A stretch of 64,000 bases of DNA from Kitasatospora sp. NBC_01250 (GCF_036226465.1 NZ_CP108476.1:5766001-5830000), one strand, 5' to 3'; positions 25,910-34,847 are shown, counted from the stretch's first letter. Notes: generated by a model from the letters alone, not told the origin. Numbers and translations: made by a program.

Positions 25910-26257
25910 GTGCGCATCGTGGAGTACCCAGTGCCCGGCAGCCATGCTGTCCTGGCGCTGGAGGGCCGGCTGGACGTGCGCAGTGCCGCCGACGCGCGGG
26001 CCCGGCTGCACCAGGCCGTCGACGGCGGCACCGGTGACCTGGTGCTCGACCTGAGTGCGCTGGCCGCCTGGGACGCCACCGGGCTGGGCGTGATCATGGG
26101 CACCCACCGCCGGGCCGGCCGGCTCGGCCGGCGCCTGGTGCTGCGCGAGGTGCCGCCGCAGCTGCAGCGCCTGCTGGTGGCCACCAAGCTGCACCGGATC
26201 CTCGCGGTGGAGGGCGTCACCGCCGATCCCTACGGCGCCACCCTGCCGGCCCACTGA
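25910..26257 (+). CDS. STAS-domain protein (anti-sigma factor antagonist type)
   Basis: A 115-residue single STAS domain like SpoIIAA/RsbV, which bind anti-sigma factors and are switched off by phosphorylation. The phosphorylation loop, usually DSSG, reads DATG here (in WDATGLGV), leaving a Thr as the possible acceptor. GTG 25910 has GAAGGAGG about 5 bases upstream; the frame extends back to ATG 25877 and beyond, without ribosome sites. No anti-sigma kinase gene is adjacent, and the next gene is an NTPase-like membrane protein, so the partner is unknown. Confidence 0.82.
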   Translation: MRIVEYPVPGSHAVLALEGRLDVRSAADARARLHQAVDGGTGDLVLDLSALAAWDATGLGVIMGTHRRAGRLGRRLVLREVPPQLQRLLVATKLHRILAVEGVTADPYGATLPAH

Positions 26258-26524
26258 CCGCACCCGCACCCGGCGTGCTCACGTCATCGCGCTGAGTGCC
26301 GATCCCGTCCCGCACAGGGGTCCGGGCTGCACGGCGGGGCCCGGATGTGCGAGAGTCAGCGCTCGACAGGACCGTTCGAACGCCGTGGGGCCCGCCCCGG
26401 GCGGCACCGGCCGGCGGCGCGGCGGTCCGTCGGCCGACGGACGCGGTCCCGCGTTCCCTCGGCCCGGTCCCTCACAGCGGCCGGCGGCCACCCGCTGACC
26501 GGCGGAGCACAGGCGGAGCGCATC

Positions 26525-28954
26525 GTGGCACAGCCATCCGGTGATTTCGGTCAGGAGAACCTGCGCGTGCGGTCGGGCGACCTGGTCGCCGGGCGCTACC
26601 TGGTGTCCGTCGGCGGACCGGACGGGTCGGACCTGCGGCCCTGCCCGCCCGAGTACTGGCCCATCCCGCGCCGCCGGACCACCGGGGACCAGCGCGGCGG
26701 CGGCCGGGCCGGAGCCGGCCCGGGGCCGAGCCCGGCGGTGGGACCGCTGGCGATGGGCAGCGGCCCGGGCGACCTGCCGCTGCTGGACCGCGAGGCCGAG
26801 GTGGCCCAGCTGCTCGGCATGCTCGCCGAGGGACGCTCGATCCGCCTGCTCGGCGAGCCCGGCTCGGGCCGCAGCGCGCTGCTGGCGGCCGTCGCCGAGG
26901 GCGCCGCCGGGCTGGCCCCGCACGGGGTGATCCGGCTCTGCGGCCACCGGCGCGACGGTGCCGACCTGCTCCAGGACCTCTTCACGGCCGCCTACCAGGC
27001 TCCCGGCTACCGCCCCGACGAGTCCCAACTTCCCGAGCTGCTGGCCACGGTGGGCGCGATCGTGGTCATCGACGAGGTGGCCCAGGCGGGCACCGAGCTG
27101 GAGGAGCTGCTGGCCCGCGCCCCCGAGTGCGCCTTCCTGCTGGCCCCGGCGCCCGGCGCCGAGCGCCCGCTGCCGCCCGGCTCCCGGCTGGAGGACCAGA
27201 CGATCGGCGGGCTGCCCAGGGCCGCCTGCCTGGCGCTCACCGCCCGGCTGGCCGGACGGGCGCTGGACGAGGCCGAGCGCTCCTGGGCGGTCGACCTCTG
27301 GTTCGAGTCCGAGGGCCTGCCGCTGCGCTTCGTGCGGGCCGCCGCGCTGCTGCGCCGGCGCGACCTGGCCGTGGACACCCTGCAGGCCGCCGAGGAGGAC
27401 CGGCGCACCGTCTTCGGCGGTGAGCAGCCGGAGCCCGCGGACGCGGACCCGGCGATCCGCGAGGCCGAGCTGCGGGCCGCCGTGCCGCTGCCCTCGGTGG
27501 CGGAGGCCGCCGCCCCCGCGCTGCTCCTGGTGGAGGGCCTCGGCGAGGAGGCGCAGGCGGTGCTGCGGCTCGCGGTGGCGCTCGGCGGTGAGTGTCCGAC
27601 CGCCTCCCACCTGCCCGCGCTGATCGACGTGGACCACGGCGAGAGCGCGCTGCGCGAACTGGTGGAGTGCGGCCTGGCCGAGTCGATCGGTGGTCACCAC
27701 CGCCTCACCGAGGGCGTGTTGGAGGCACTCGCGACGCGCGGCGAGCCCGACGGGCAGAGCACCGCGGGCGCCGCCCGGCACTTCTCCTGGTGGGTCGGCC
27801 ACAGCGCGGTGAGCCCCGAACAGATAGCCGCCGAGGCGGAGGTGGTGATCGGCGCCCTGCGCGCCGACCTGGCGGCCGGGCGGACCGACTCCGTGCTGCG
27901 GCTGGCCCAGTCGGCCGCGCCGGCGCTGGCGCTGACGCTGCGCTGGGGGGCCTGGCGCCAGGTCCTCGAACTCGGCCTGGACTGCGCCCGGGAGACCGGG
28001 CGGCGGCGCGAGGAGGCCTGGTTCCAGCACGAGCTGGGCGTCCACTGGATCTGCCTGGACTCCGGGACGGCGCCCGAGGGCGCCACACCGGCCCGGGAGC
28101 GGGCCACGGCCGCCGTGGAGGCGGCCTGCGCGCTGCGCCAGCTCTCCGGGGACAGCCGGCAACTGGCGGCCTCGCGCAGGCTGCTGATGCTGCTTCAGGC
28201 CAGCGAGCGGGTGCCCGAGGCGGCCGAGGCGCCGACCCAGATGATCCGCCGGCCCGTCATCCGGGTGCTGGCCGAGCGCTCCTGGCCGCCGGGCGGGCTG
28301 CTGCGCGGCTGGTCGCCACGGAACGCGCTGCTCGCGGTCGGCGGCCTGCTGGCGCTGAGCGCGGTGGGGACGGCGGTGGCGCTCGGCGTCTCCGGCGGTG
28401 GCAGCGCCCCCGCCGGCGGCGGCACCGGCGGCACCGGCGCCGTGCTGAACGTGGGCGGTGCGCCGAGCGCTTCGGCCTCCGGCAGCGCCTCGGGCTCGGC
28501 CCCGGCCAGTAGCGCCCCCACCGATTCGGCCGACGCCTCGGCGTCCGATTCGGCCACCGCCTCGGCCTCGGCGAGCGGGCCGGTCGCGCCGGGCGCGAGT
28601 GCGGGCGCCACCACGTGGGGCTGGCGCGGCGGGACGGCGCCGACGGCGAGCGCCCAGCCGAGCGGCGGCACCAGCTCGGCGCCGGACACCCCGCTCCAGC
28701 CGACGGCGGCACCGCCCGGACCCAGCACGCCCGGCGCACCGGTCACCGTCCCGAGCTCGCCGGGCACGCCGGTCCAGCCGCCCACCAAGCCGCCCACGTC
28801 GCCGGTGGCGCCGCCGCCCACCTCTGCCGCACCCACCACGGCCGCACCGGTCACCACCCCGCCGCCTTCGTCGTCCCCGTCGACGACGCCTCCCGGCTCG
28901 CCCAGCAGCGCTCCGGCCACCGGGGTGCCCAGCAGCGCGACCACCTCGCCCTGA
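26525..28954 (+). CDS. Membrane-anchored NTPase-like protein with a degenerate P-loop
   Basis: Large protein (809 residues from GTG 26525, which has GGAG 6 bases upstream; the frame stays open to 26345). The domains in order are: a variable N-terminus; a STAND/AAA-like nucleotide-binding region whose Walker A reads GEPGSGRSALL, with Arg in place of the usual Lys, and whose Walker B is IVVIDEV; a helical region; one transmembrane helix (LLAVGGLLALSAVGTAVALGV); and a ~200-residue Ser/Ala/Pro/Thr-rich tail that would lie outside the cell. It resembles STAND-type signalling ATPases in layout but should hydrolyse ATP poorly if at all. Similar proteins are annotated simply as ATP/GTP-binding in streptomycetes. 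The gene ends at a bidirectional hairpin. Confidence 0.7.
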   Translation: MAQPSGDFGQENLRVRSGDLVAGRYLVSVGGPDGSDLRPCPPEYWPIPRRRTTGDQRGGGRAGAGPGPSPAVGPLAMGSGPGDLPLLDREAEVAQLLGMLAEGRSIRLLGEPGSGRSALLAAVAEGAAGLAPHGVIRLCGHRRDGADLLQDLFTAAYQAPGYRPDESQLPELLATVGAIVVIDEVAQAGTELEELLARAPECAFLLAPAPGAERPLPPGSRLEDQTIGGLPRAACLALTARLAGRALDEAERSWAVDLWFESEGLPLRFVRAAALLRRRDLAVDTLQAAEEDRRTVFGGEQPEPADADPAIREAELRAAVPLPSVAEAAAPALLLVEGLGEEAQAVLRLAVALGGECPTASHLPALIDVDHGESALRELVECGLAESIGGHHRLTEGVLEALATRGEPDGQSTAGAARHFSWWVGHSAVSPEQIAAEAEVVIGALRADLAAGRTDSVLRLAQSAAPALALTLRWGAWRQVLELGLDCARETGRRREEAWFQHELGVHWICLDSGTAPEGATPARERATAAVEAACALRQLSGDSRQLAASRRLLMLLQASERVPEAAEAPTQMIRRPVIRVLAERSWPPGGLLRGWSPRNALLAVGGLLALSAVGTAVALGVSGGGSAPAGGGTGGTGAVLNVGGAPSASASGSASGSAPASSAPTDSADASASDSATASASASGPVAPGASAGATTWGWRGGTAPTASAQPSGGTSSAPDTPLQPTAAPPGPSTPGAPVTVPSSPGTPVQPPTKPPTSPVAPPPTSAAPTTAAPVTTPPPSSSPSTTPPGSPSSAPATGVPSSATTSP

Positions 28955-28979
28955 GGGGCGCCCGGCGAGGCACGCAGAG

Positions 28980-29016
28980 GGGGCAGTACCCGGCTCACGC
29001 GCCGGTGTACTGCCCC
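28980..29016. terminator. Bidirectional hairpin between convergent genes
   Basis: GGGGCAGTAC (28980-28989) pairs with GTACTGCCCC (29007-29016), and an inner CCGG/CCGG pair is offset by one bulged T. It lies between the NTPase-like gene and the end of nucS and suits both. Confidence 0.75.
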
Positions 29017-29045
29017 AGGTGCCCCCCGGCCCTGCTGACGGTGTC

Positions 29046-29705
29046 TCAGAAGAGCTTCAGCTTGTCGTCCTCGATGCCGCGCAGCGCGTCGTAGTCCAGC
29101 ACCACGCAGTCGATCCCGCGGTCCGTCGCCAGCACCCGGGCCTGCGGCTTGATCTCCTGGGCGGCGAAGACGCCCTTGACCGGGGCGAGCAGCGGGTCGC
29201 GGTTGAGCAGTTCCAGGTACCGGGTCAGCTGCTCGACGCCGTCGATCTCGCCGCGCCGCTTGATCTCGATCGCGACGGTGCGGCCGTCGGCGTCCCGGCA
29301 CAGGATGTCGACCGGGCCGATCGCGGTCGGGTACTCCCGGCGGACCAGCGACCAGCCGGCGCCGAGCACCTCCATCCGGTCGGCCAGCAGCTCCTGCAGG
29401 TGCGCCTCGACACCGTCCTTGATCAGGCCGGGGTCCACGCCGAGCTCGTGCGAGGAGTCGTGCAGGACCTCCTCCAGGGTGATGATCAGCTTCTCGCCCG
29501 CCTTGTTCTGCACGGTCCAGGCGCCGTCGCCCTCCTTGAGGCTGCACGGCGGCGACATCCAGTTGAGCGGCTTGTAGGCGCGGTCGTCGGCGTGGATGCT
29601 CACGCTTCCGTCGGCCTTGACCAGGATCAACCGGGTGGCGGAGGGCAGATGGGCGGAGAGCCGGCCGGCGTAGTCGACGGAACAGCGGGCGATGACAAGA
29701 CGCAT
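29046..29705 (-). CDS. nucS: Mismatch-specific endonuclease NucS/EndoMS
   Basis: Cuts both strands at G-T, G-G and T-T mismatches and replaces MutS/MutL repair in actinobacteria. The protein is 219 residues from the ATG at 29705; the frame continues 15 codons further upstream without support. The N-terminal dimerisation/DNA-binding domain and the RecB-like nuclease core (GPVDILCRD, VAIEIKRRGEIDGVEQL) are intact, including the Asp and Glu-x-Lys metal ligands. A TAGGCT box lies 7 bases upstream of the ATG (minus strand, 29713-29718), so the mRNA is probably leaderless. The S. coelicolor homologue is, from memory, SCO5388. Confidence 0.95.
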   Translation of the reverse strand: MRLVIARCSVDYAGRLSAHLPSATRLILVKADGSVSIHADDRAYKPLNWMSPPCSLKEGDGAWTVQNKAGEKLIITLEEVLHDSSHELGVDPGLIKDGVEAHLQELLADRMEVLGAGWSLVRREYPTAIGPVDILCRDADGRTVAIEIKRRGEIDGVEQLTRYLELLNRDPLLAPVKGVFAAQEIKPQARVLATDRGIDCVVLDYDALRGIEDDKLKLF

Positions 29706-29712
29706 GGGGGCA

Positions 29713-29718
29713 AGCCTA
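29713..29718 (-). promoter_or_regulatory. -10 box of a probable leaderless nucS promoter
   Basis: On the minus strand TAGGCT is followed by 7 bases and the nucS ATG, with no ribosome-binding sequence between them. This is the same spacing seen for several other genes in this window. Confidence 0.5.
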
Positions 29719-30363
29719 GGCGCTCCCCGGGCAGCCCTGAGCACGATCACCTGAGGTGACGAGTCCGCAACGCTGCGTACGTCAAGGGTGGCGGTCGCCG
29801 TTCGACTGCGGACGGGATGCCCGGTCTCCTGGCCGGCTGCCGCAAGACGGCCGGTCGCCCGACCCGTGCTGCTGGGGCCAGTTGAAGCAACTCCATGCTG
29901 GGGGTGCGCCGAGGAGTAGCAAGGGGCGAACCATGGGAAGCCGGGAGCGTTTCGCTTCCGGAGGCTGGCGCCCGCAGGCGCTGACCGCTACGTTGGGTGA
30001 CGTCTTCGAACGCCCGCGTAGCCAACGGGGATGGAGTGGAGATGGAGCGCCACGCGTACCACTGGAGAGAATTCCGGCCATTCCGGCCCTTTCGGCCGCG
30101 TTGGCCATGACTTCGACGGGAATAGCGGCATTCGCCAGTTTTGTCTGGCTCGGGCTGCCACCCTGGTCGAGGCCGCGTCCGCCCCGGCAGGGGTGCCGAC
30201 CGCGGCAAGTACCGCCCTGCACCGGGTCCGACCGGCCTGTCCCCGCGCGCGGGGACGCCGCCGCCCCACCACCGACTGAGCACGGCACGGCACGATCCGC
30301 ACCATCGCACCAGGAACCACCACCCGCGCGAGGTGCGCGCGGTGGACCGCGAGAGGAGAACCC
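29719..30363. other. 645-base intergenic region between nucS and the SCO5389 homologue
   Basis: No ordinary gene is supported: longer frames here lack coherent codon use and domain content. Visible items are AGTTGaagCAACT (an inverted repeat near 29880-29892), a 22-codon frame at 30042-30110 preceded by GGAGTGGAG whose product repeats Arg-Pro-Phe, and a run of TTCCGGCC-like repeats at 30071-30097. Promoters for the two divergent flanking genes should be here. I cannot place the plus-strand start with confidence. Confidence 0.4.
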
Positions 30364-30756
30364 ATGTCGCTCGACGTCTCACCGGCTCTTCTGGAGAAGG
30401 CCGAGCGAGGCGAGGTCGACGAGCGGGAGTTCGTCGACTGCGTCCGTACGTCCCTGCCCTATGCCTGGGACCTGATCAGCTCGCTCGTCGCCCAGATGGA
30501 GGTCGACGGTACCGGCTTCGCGGACAACCAGGTCCCGCCGCCGAGCGAGCAGGCGCGCGGCCAGCTGCTGCGCGCGATGGCCAGTGACGCGATCCGCGGT
30601 GCCCTGCAGCGGCACTTCGGGGTGCAGCTGGCCTTCCAGAACTGCCACCGTGTCGCGGTCTTCGGGCCGTCCGCCGAGGCCGAGGAGCGCCACCGGCGCT
30701 TCACCTCGGTCCGGGCCCAGCTGCTCAACCAGTCGCCGGAGCTGCGCGACTGTTGA
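30364..30756 (+). CDS. SCO5389-family protein of unknown function
   Basis: A 130-residue protein family confined, as far as I know, to streptomycetes and relatives, and named after S. coelicolor SCO5389. It is soluble and largely helical, with a conserved Ser-Leu-Asp start, a central acidic VDEREFVDCVRTSLPYAW segment and a Cys near the C-terminus. No catalytic motif is recognisable. GAGGAGAAC lies just before the ATG. It stands alone between two divergent or convergent neighbours. Confidence 0.85.
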   Translation: MSLDVSPALLEKAERGEVDEREFVDCVRTSLPYAWDLISSLVAQMEVDGTGFADNQVPPPSEQARGQLLRAMASDAIRGALQRHFGVQLAFQNCHRVAVFGPSAEAEERHRRFTSVRAQLLNQSPELRDC

Positions 30757-30875
30757 CCCGTCAATGCGGTCGGCTGCCACTCTCGGCGGTGGGGGCCGAC
30801 CGCACTGACGGCGCGCGTCTCATGGCGCACGCGGGGCAGTTGCTCCGAGCGCCCCGCCCGGGCCGAGCGCCCGCC

Positions 30876-32261
30876 TCAGCTCAGCTGCGGCAGCACCTCG
30901 GCGCCCAGCCGGGCGATGTTCTCCAAGGTGGCCTCCTGATCGCCCGAGCCCTCGGCCAGCAGGGCGAACCGCCGCAGGCCGGTCCGCTCGGCGGTGGCCA
31001 GCAGCCGGTCCGCGCACTGCCGCGGGGTGCCGACCGCGTGCAGGTCGCAGAGCAACTCGGTGTAGGCGTAGGGGTCGCGCATCTTGCGCTCGCGCCCGTC
31101 GACCGTGCGGTGCGCGCCGAGGCCGTACTCGAACCAGCCGGGCATCGACCGCAGCAGGGTGGCCCGAGCCGCCGGCGTCCGGTCGGCCACCTGGGCCACC
31201 CCGGCCGCCAGGTGCTCCCGCTCGACCCGCGCGAGCTGCTCCTCGCCACGCCCGCAGGCCCGCCAGGCGGCCCGGTAGCTGTTGAGCATCCGCAGCTTGT
31301 CCTCGTCGCCGGAGTGCATGCCCAGCAGCATCGGCAGGCCTCGCTCGGCGGCCAGCCGGACGCTGGCGGGAGAGGTGCAGGCGACCACCACGGGCGGTCC
31401 GCCGGCGCCCGTCCGGCCACTGCCCGCCTCGCCGCCGCCGGCCTCGCCCGCCCCGACCGGAGCGCCCGCCTCGGTGCGCTGACGCGGCAGGCGCAGCGCG
31501 GGCTCGCCGCGCAGGCCCAGCCAGTCGGCCAGTTCACCGTGCCCGGTCCGGGCCGGCTGGGTCGCCCGCGGGACCACCGGGACCTCGGGGAAGCTGAACT
31601 GCGGCCCGTCCCCGCGCACCCGCGAGCCGCGCAGGAAGTCCATCAGCAGGTCGAGCCGCTCGGCGAAGCCCTGCTCGTACGCGGCCACCCCGCTGCCGAA
31701 GACCGCCAGGTCGATCCACGGTCCGCCGCGCCCCACCCCGAGGGTGAACCGCCCGCCGGTGGTCAGGTGCAGCAGCGCGGCCTGCTCGCCGAGCGCGACC
31801 GGGTGGGTGGTGGACAGGACGCTGACCGCCGTGCCGAGGTGGATCCGCCGGGTGCGCCCGAGCAGCAGCGCGGCCAGGGTGGCGGCGTTCGGGCAGACCC
31901 CGTACGGCACGAAGTGGTGCTCGGCCAGCCAGACCGAGTCCAGCCCGGCCCGCTCGGCGCCCAGCGTGGCCGCCACCGTCCGGTCCAGCGCCTGGGCGTG
32001 GCTCTGCCCGGGGAACTGGGCGGAGAGCAGGAACGCACCGACCCGGATGGTGTCCTGGGCCGCGGGATGGCTGCCGCCCCGCTCGGCCTCGGGGGCCGGA
32101 GCCAGCCCGACCGGGTGGGCGGCCCGCGGGGCCCGGGGCGCCAGCGGCCCCCGGCTGCCCCGGGGACCGCTGGGCAGGTGGTCGTTGTCGACGCCGGTGT
32201 CGACGCCGGGACGGCTGCCGACAACGGGACGGCTGCCGATGGCGGCGCGGCTCTGGGTCAC
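30876..32261 (-). CDS. LLM-class flavin-dependent oxidoreductase (luciferase-like)
   Basis: A 461-residue member of the bacterial luciferase-like monooxygenase superfamily, which uses reduced FMN or F420. The TIM-barrel core starts near IRVGAFLLSAQFPGQ and shows the typical SVWLAEHHF, LGTAVSVLST and GRGG blocks. An N-terminal Pro/Arg/Gly-rich extension of ~65 residues and a Gly/Ala-rich insertion mid-protein make it longer than usual (~350). GTG 32261 is preferred over ATG 32333 because GAGGAGG lies 8 bases upstream. The substrate is unknown and there is no pathway context. Confidence 0.82.
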   Translation of the reverse strand: MTQSRAAIGSRPVVGSRPGVDTGVDNDHLPSGPRGSRGPLAPRAPRAAHPVGLAPAPEAERGGSHPAAQDTIRVGAFLLSAQFPGQSHAQALDRTVAATLGAERAGLDSVWLAEHHFVPYGVCPNAATLAALLLGRTRRIHLGTAVSVLSTTHPVALGEQAALLHLTTGGRFTLGVGRGGPWIDLAVFGSGVAAYEQGFAERLDLLMDFLRGSRVRGDGPQFSFPEVPVVPRATQPARTGHGELADWLGLRGEPALRLPRQRTEAGAPVGAGEAGGGEAGSGRTGAGGPPVVVACTSPASVRLAAERGLPMLLGMHSGDEDKLRMLNSYRAAWRACGRGEEQLARVEREHLAAGVAQVADRTPAARATLLRSMPGWFEYGLGAHRTVDGRERKMRDPYAYTELLCDLHAVGTPRQCADRLLATAERTGLRRFALLAEGSGDQEATLENIARLGAEVLPQLS

Positions 32262-32528
32262 GGATATACCCTCCTCGGGTGCGCGCAGGCTGTGCGAGCC
32301 CCGCTCTGTCACCACGTGAGTAACCCATGTCATGTGCCATTGGCACGCGAGGCAGCCAATTTCGCGGAAGATCGGGTGGATATCCCCGAAAACCCGTCAG
32401 GATCCACCCAGATCGTGATAATGGTCAATACCTTGATGGCCGGTCCGGCCACCCGCGGGTCGCCGGCCGCCCGCCCAGTGACCGTAACCTGGAGAGCGAA
32501 CCGCGCCCCCACCGAGAGGTGAACAATC

Positions 32529-32867
32529 GTGTCGCCGCGTCGCAACCGGACCAGTAACCCTGCCGATTCCGCCGCTTTCGCCGATCGGCGCGCCGGGGCG
32601 CCGATGCCCCTGGGCGGCGCGCTGCGGCGCACCGAGAGCTACCGGGGCGAGGAGTGGGTGGTGCAGACGGTGGCCGGCACGGCCGGCCGCTCCTACCGCT
32701 GCCCCGGCTGCGACCAGGAGATCCCGCCGGGGATGGGCCATGTGGTGGCCTGGCCGGACCACGGCGCCGGGGTGGAGGACCGGCGGCACTGGCACCGGGC
32801 CTGCTGGGGCGCCCGCGAGCGGCGCGGCTCGGCGATCCAGCGCGGGCGCAGCGCCCCGAAGTACTGA
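32529..32867 (+). CDS. Small Cys/His zinc-ribbon-like protein
   Basis: A 112-residue protein of unknown function. An Arg/Pro-rich N-terminus is followed by a compact Cys/His region: CPGC near 58-61, a His in GMGHVV, and HWHRACW about 30 residues later, together a plausible zinc site. The tail is basic (QRGRSAPK). GTG 32529 has GAGAGGTGA about 8 bases upstream. It resembles small HNH-like or RNA-binding zinc ribbons in shape only. Streptomyces homologues are labelled ATP/GTP-binding without visible support. Confidence 0.7.
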   Translation: MSPRRNRTSNPADSAAFADRRAGAPMPLGGALRRTESYRGEEWVVQTVAGTAGRSYRCPGCDQEIPPGMGHVVAWPDHGAGVEDRRHWHRACWGARERRGSAIQRGRSAPKY

Positions 32868-32895
32868 CGGCCGCACCGCCGGGCGCACCGGCCCC

Positions 32896-33663
32896 TCAGG
32901 CGTCCCGGGTCTTCAGCACCGCGGCGCCGCCCAGCAGCGCCGCCAGGGTCCAGCCGCCGCAGATCGCGAAGCCGGCCACCCAGCCGTAGGGGGTGTCCGA
33001 GGTCGGAAAGACCGTCAGCATCTGCCGCCCCGCGAAGTCCGGGAAGTAGTGCGCCACGTTCTTCACCTTCGGCACCGCCGAGAGGATCGGCGAGAGCAGG
33101 AAGAAGAACGGGACCAGCACGCCCAGCGCGAGGGTCTGGTTGTGCAGCATCGCCGTCACTCCGGCCGAGAAGAGGCAGAGCAGGGTCAGGTAGACCGCCG
33201 CGCCGAACACCGCGCGCAGCACGTGGGGCGCGCCGATCGTGGTGTGGTGGTCGCCGAGCAGCGCCTGGCCGAGGAAGAACGTGATGAACGCGGTCAGCAG
33301 CGAGATCATCAGTGCCAGCACCCCGATCACCACCATCTTGCCGGTCAGCAGGGTGCCGCGCTGCGGCACGGCGGCCAGTGAGACCCGGATCATCCCGCTG
33401 CTGTACTCGTTGCCGACCGCCAGCACCCCGAAGACGATCATCGCGATCTCGCCCAGCACGATGCCGGAGAAGCTGGTCGCGGTCGCGTCGAAGGGGGTGC
33501 CGACGCCCTTGCGGAAGTCGGCGAAGTTGTTCTTGGTCAGCAGCGAGAGCAGCGCGCCGAGCGCGGCCGTCACCACGAAGACGAGCAGCAGGGTCCAGAC
33601 CGTGGAGCGCACCGTGCGGATCTTGGTCCACTCGGACCGCAGGATCGCGGGGAAGGAGGCCAT
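32896..33663 (-). CDS. ABC-2 type transporter permease
   Basis: Membrane partner of the ATPase encoded upstream on the same strand (255 residues, six hydrophobic segments, e.g. TLLLVFVVTAALGALLS). The N-terminus ILRSEWTKIRTVRS is typical of bacterial ABC-2 permeases next to DrrA/CcmA-like ATPases. The ATPase stop and the ATG at 33663 are one base apart; a GTG at 33675 that overlaps the ATPase gene is also in frame. Such two-gene exporters often move drugs or lipids. No cargo can be assigned. Confidence 0.88.
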   Translation of the reverse strand: MASFPAILRSEWTKIRTVRSTVWTLLLVFVVTAALGALLSLLTKNNFADFRKGVGTPFDATATSFSGIVLGEIAMIVFGVLAVGNEYSSGMIRVSLAAVPQRGTLLTGKMVVIGVLALMISLLTAFITFFLGQALLGDHHTTIGAPHVLRAVFGAAVYLTLLCLFSAGVTAMLHNQTLALGVLVPFFFLLSPILSAVPKVKNVAHYFPDFAGRQMLTVFPTSDTPYGWVAGFAICGGWTLAALLGGAAVLKTRDA

Positions 33664-33664
33664 C

Positions 33665-34705
33665 TCAGTTCGCACCCTTCTGCTGCTGCTCGTGCCGCTG
33701 CTTCCTGGCGGGCCGGCCGCCGGCCGGCTGCCACTGCGCCCCCCAGGCGCCGGGGGCGCCCGCCGCGTCCGTCTGCACGGGGCCGGCGCCGGCGTCCGCG
33801 CCGGCGCCCGCGTGGTACTCGACCGAGTCGGCGGTCATCTGCATGAAGGCCTCCTCCAGCGAGGCGCGCTGCAGGCTCAGCTCGTGCAGCGTGACGCCGT
33901 GGCTGGCGGCCAGGTCGCCGAGCGCGGCCGGGTCGCCGTTGACCACCTCGTAGCAGCCGTCGGGGCCGGGCTCCACCACGATCGACTGTGCGGCCAGCGC
34001 GTCCAGCAGCTGCTCGGGGTGCGGGGTGCGCAGCCGGACCGCGGAGCGCGAGTTGCGCCGGATGAACTCCGCCATCGGCAGGTCGGCCAGCAGCCGGCCC
34101 CGGCCGATCACCACCAGGTGCTCGGCGGTCAGCGCCATCTCGCTCATCAGGTGCGAGGAGACGAAGACGGTGCGGCCCTCGGCGGCCAGGCGCTTCATCA
34201 GATTGCGGATCCACAGGATGCCCTCGGGGTCGAGACCGTTGACCGGCTCGTCGAACATCAGGATCTCCGGGTCGCCGAGCAGCGCGGAGGCGATGCCGAG
34301 CCGCTGGCGCATGCCGAGCGAGAAGCCGCGGGCCCGCTTGCCGGCCACCTCGGTCAGGCCCACCAGGCCCAGCACCTCGTCCACCCGGCGGACCGGGATC
34401 CGGTTGCTCTGCGCCAGCCAGAGCAGGTGGTTGTAGGCGGTCCGGCCCGGGTGCACCGCCTGGGCCTCCAGCAGCGCGCCGATGTACTTCAGCGGCTCGC
34501 TGAGGTGGCCGTAGCCCTTGGCGTCGATGCTGACCCGACCGCTGGTGGGGCGGTCCAGATCGAGGATCAGCCGCATCGTGGTGGACTTGCCGGCGCCGTT
34601 GGGGCCCAGGAAGCCGGTCACCACCCCGCGCGGCACCTGGAAGCTCAGCCCGTCGACCGCCAGTTTGTCGCCGTACCGCTTGGTCAGCTCGTGCAGTTCG
34701 ATCAT
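33665..34705 (-). CDS. ABC transporter ATP-binding protein (DrrA/CcmA-like)
   Basis: Nucleotide-binding subunit of an export system (346 residues from ATG 34705, with AGGAG 5 bases upstream; the frame is open further back). Walker A is GPNGAGKST, the signature motif is a diverged FSLGMRQRL, and Walker B is ILMFDEPVNGLDP, as usual for ABC-2 exporters. About 60 extra C-terminal residues are Ala/Gly/Gln/Lys-rich. It overlaps or abuts the permease gene, so the two form an operon. The divergent hydrolase gene starts 143 bases away. Confidence 0.93.
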   Translation of the reverse strand: MIELHELTKRYGDKLAVDGLSFQVPRGVVTGFLGPNGAGKSTTMRLILDLDRPTSGRVSIDAKGYGHLSEPLKYIGALLEAQAVHPGRTAYNHLLWLAQSNRIPVRRVDEVLGLVGLTEVAGKRARGFSLGMRQRLGIASALLGDPEILMFDEPVNGLDPEGILWIRNLMKRLAAEGRTVFVSSHLMSEMALTAEHLVVIGRGRLLADLPMAEFIRRNSRSAVRLRTPHPEQLLDALAAQSIVVEPGPDGCYEVVNGDPAALGDLAASHGVTLHELSLQRASLEEAFMQMTADSVEYHAGAGADAGAGPVQTDAAGAPGAWGAQWQPAGGRPARKQRHEQQQKGAN

Positions 34706-34834
34706 CGCCGCTCCTGCTGCCGCTCCCAGGCCCTGGGGCCCATCCACCGGCAGGGTATGACAAGCAGCGCCGCCCGGCAGGTCGTAGCCGAAAGGACACC
34801 CGGGCCCGCGTGGGCGGCAGACCGGTATGCCGCC

Positions 34835-34840
34835 TACGGT
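34835..34840 (+). promoter_or_regulatory. -10 box of a probable leaderless hydrolase promoter
   Basis: TACGGT lies 7 bases before the ATG at 34848 with no ribosome-binding sequence in between. Confidence 0.45.
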
Positions 34841-34847
34841 GGGCGCC

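Noticed and set aside
26345..26524. N-terminal extension of the NTPase-like protein to ATG 26345
   Set aside because: The extra 60 codons are Arg/Pro/Gly-rich and have no ribosome site; GTG 26525 has one at the right distance.
29756..30475. A 239-codon plus-strand frame in the nucS/SCO5389 gap
   Set aside because: It has no recognisable domain, mixed composition and no ribosome site, and its end overlaps the well-supported SCO5389-family gene in another frame.
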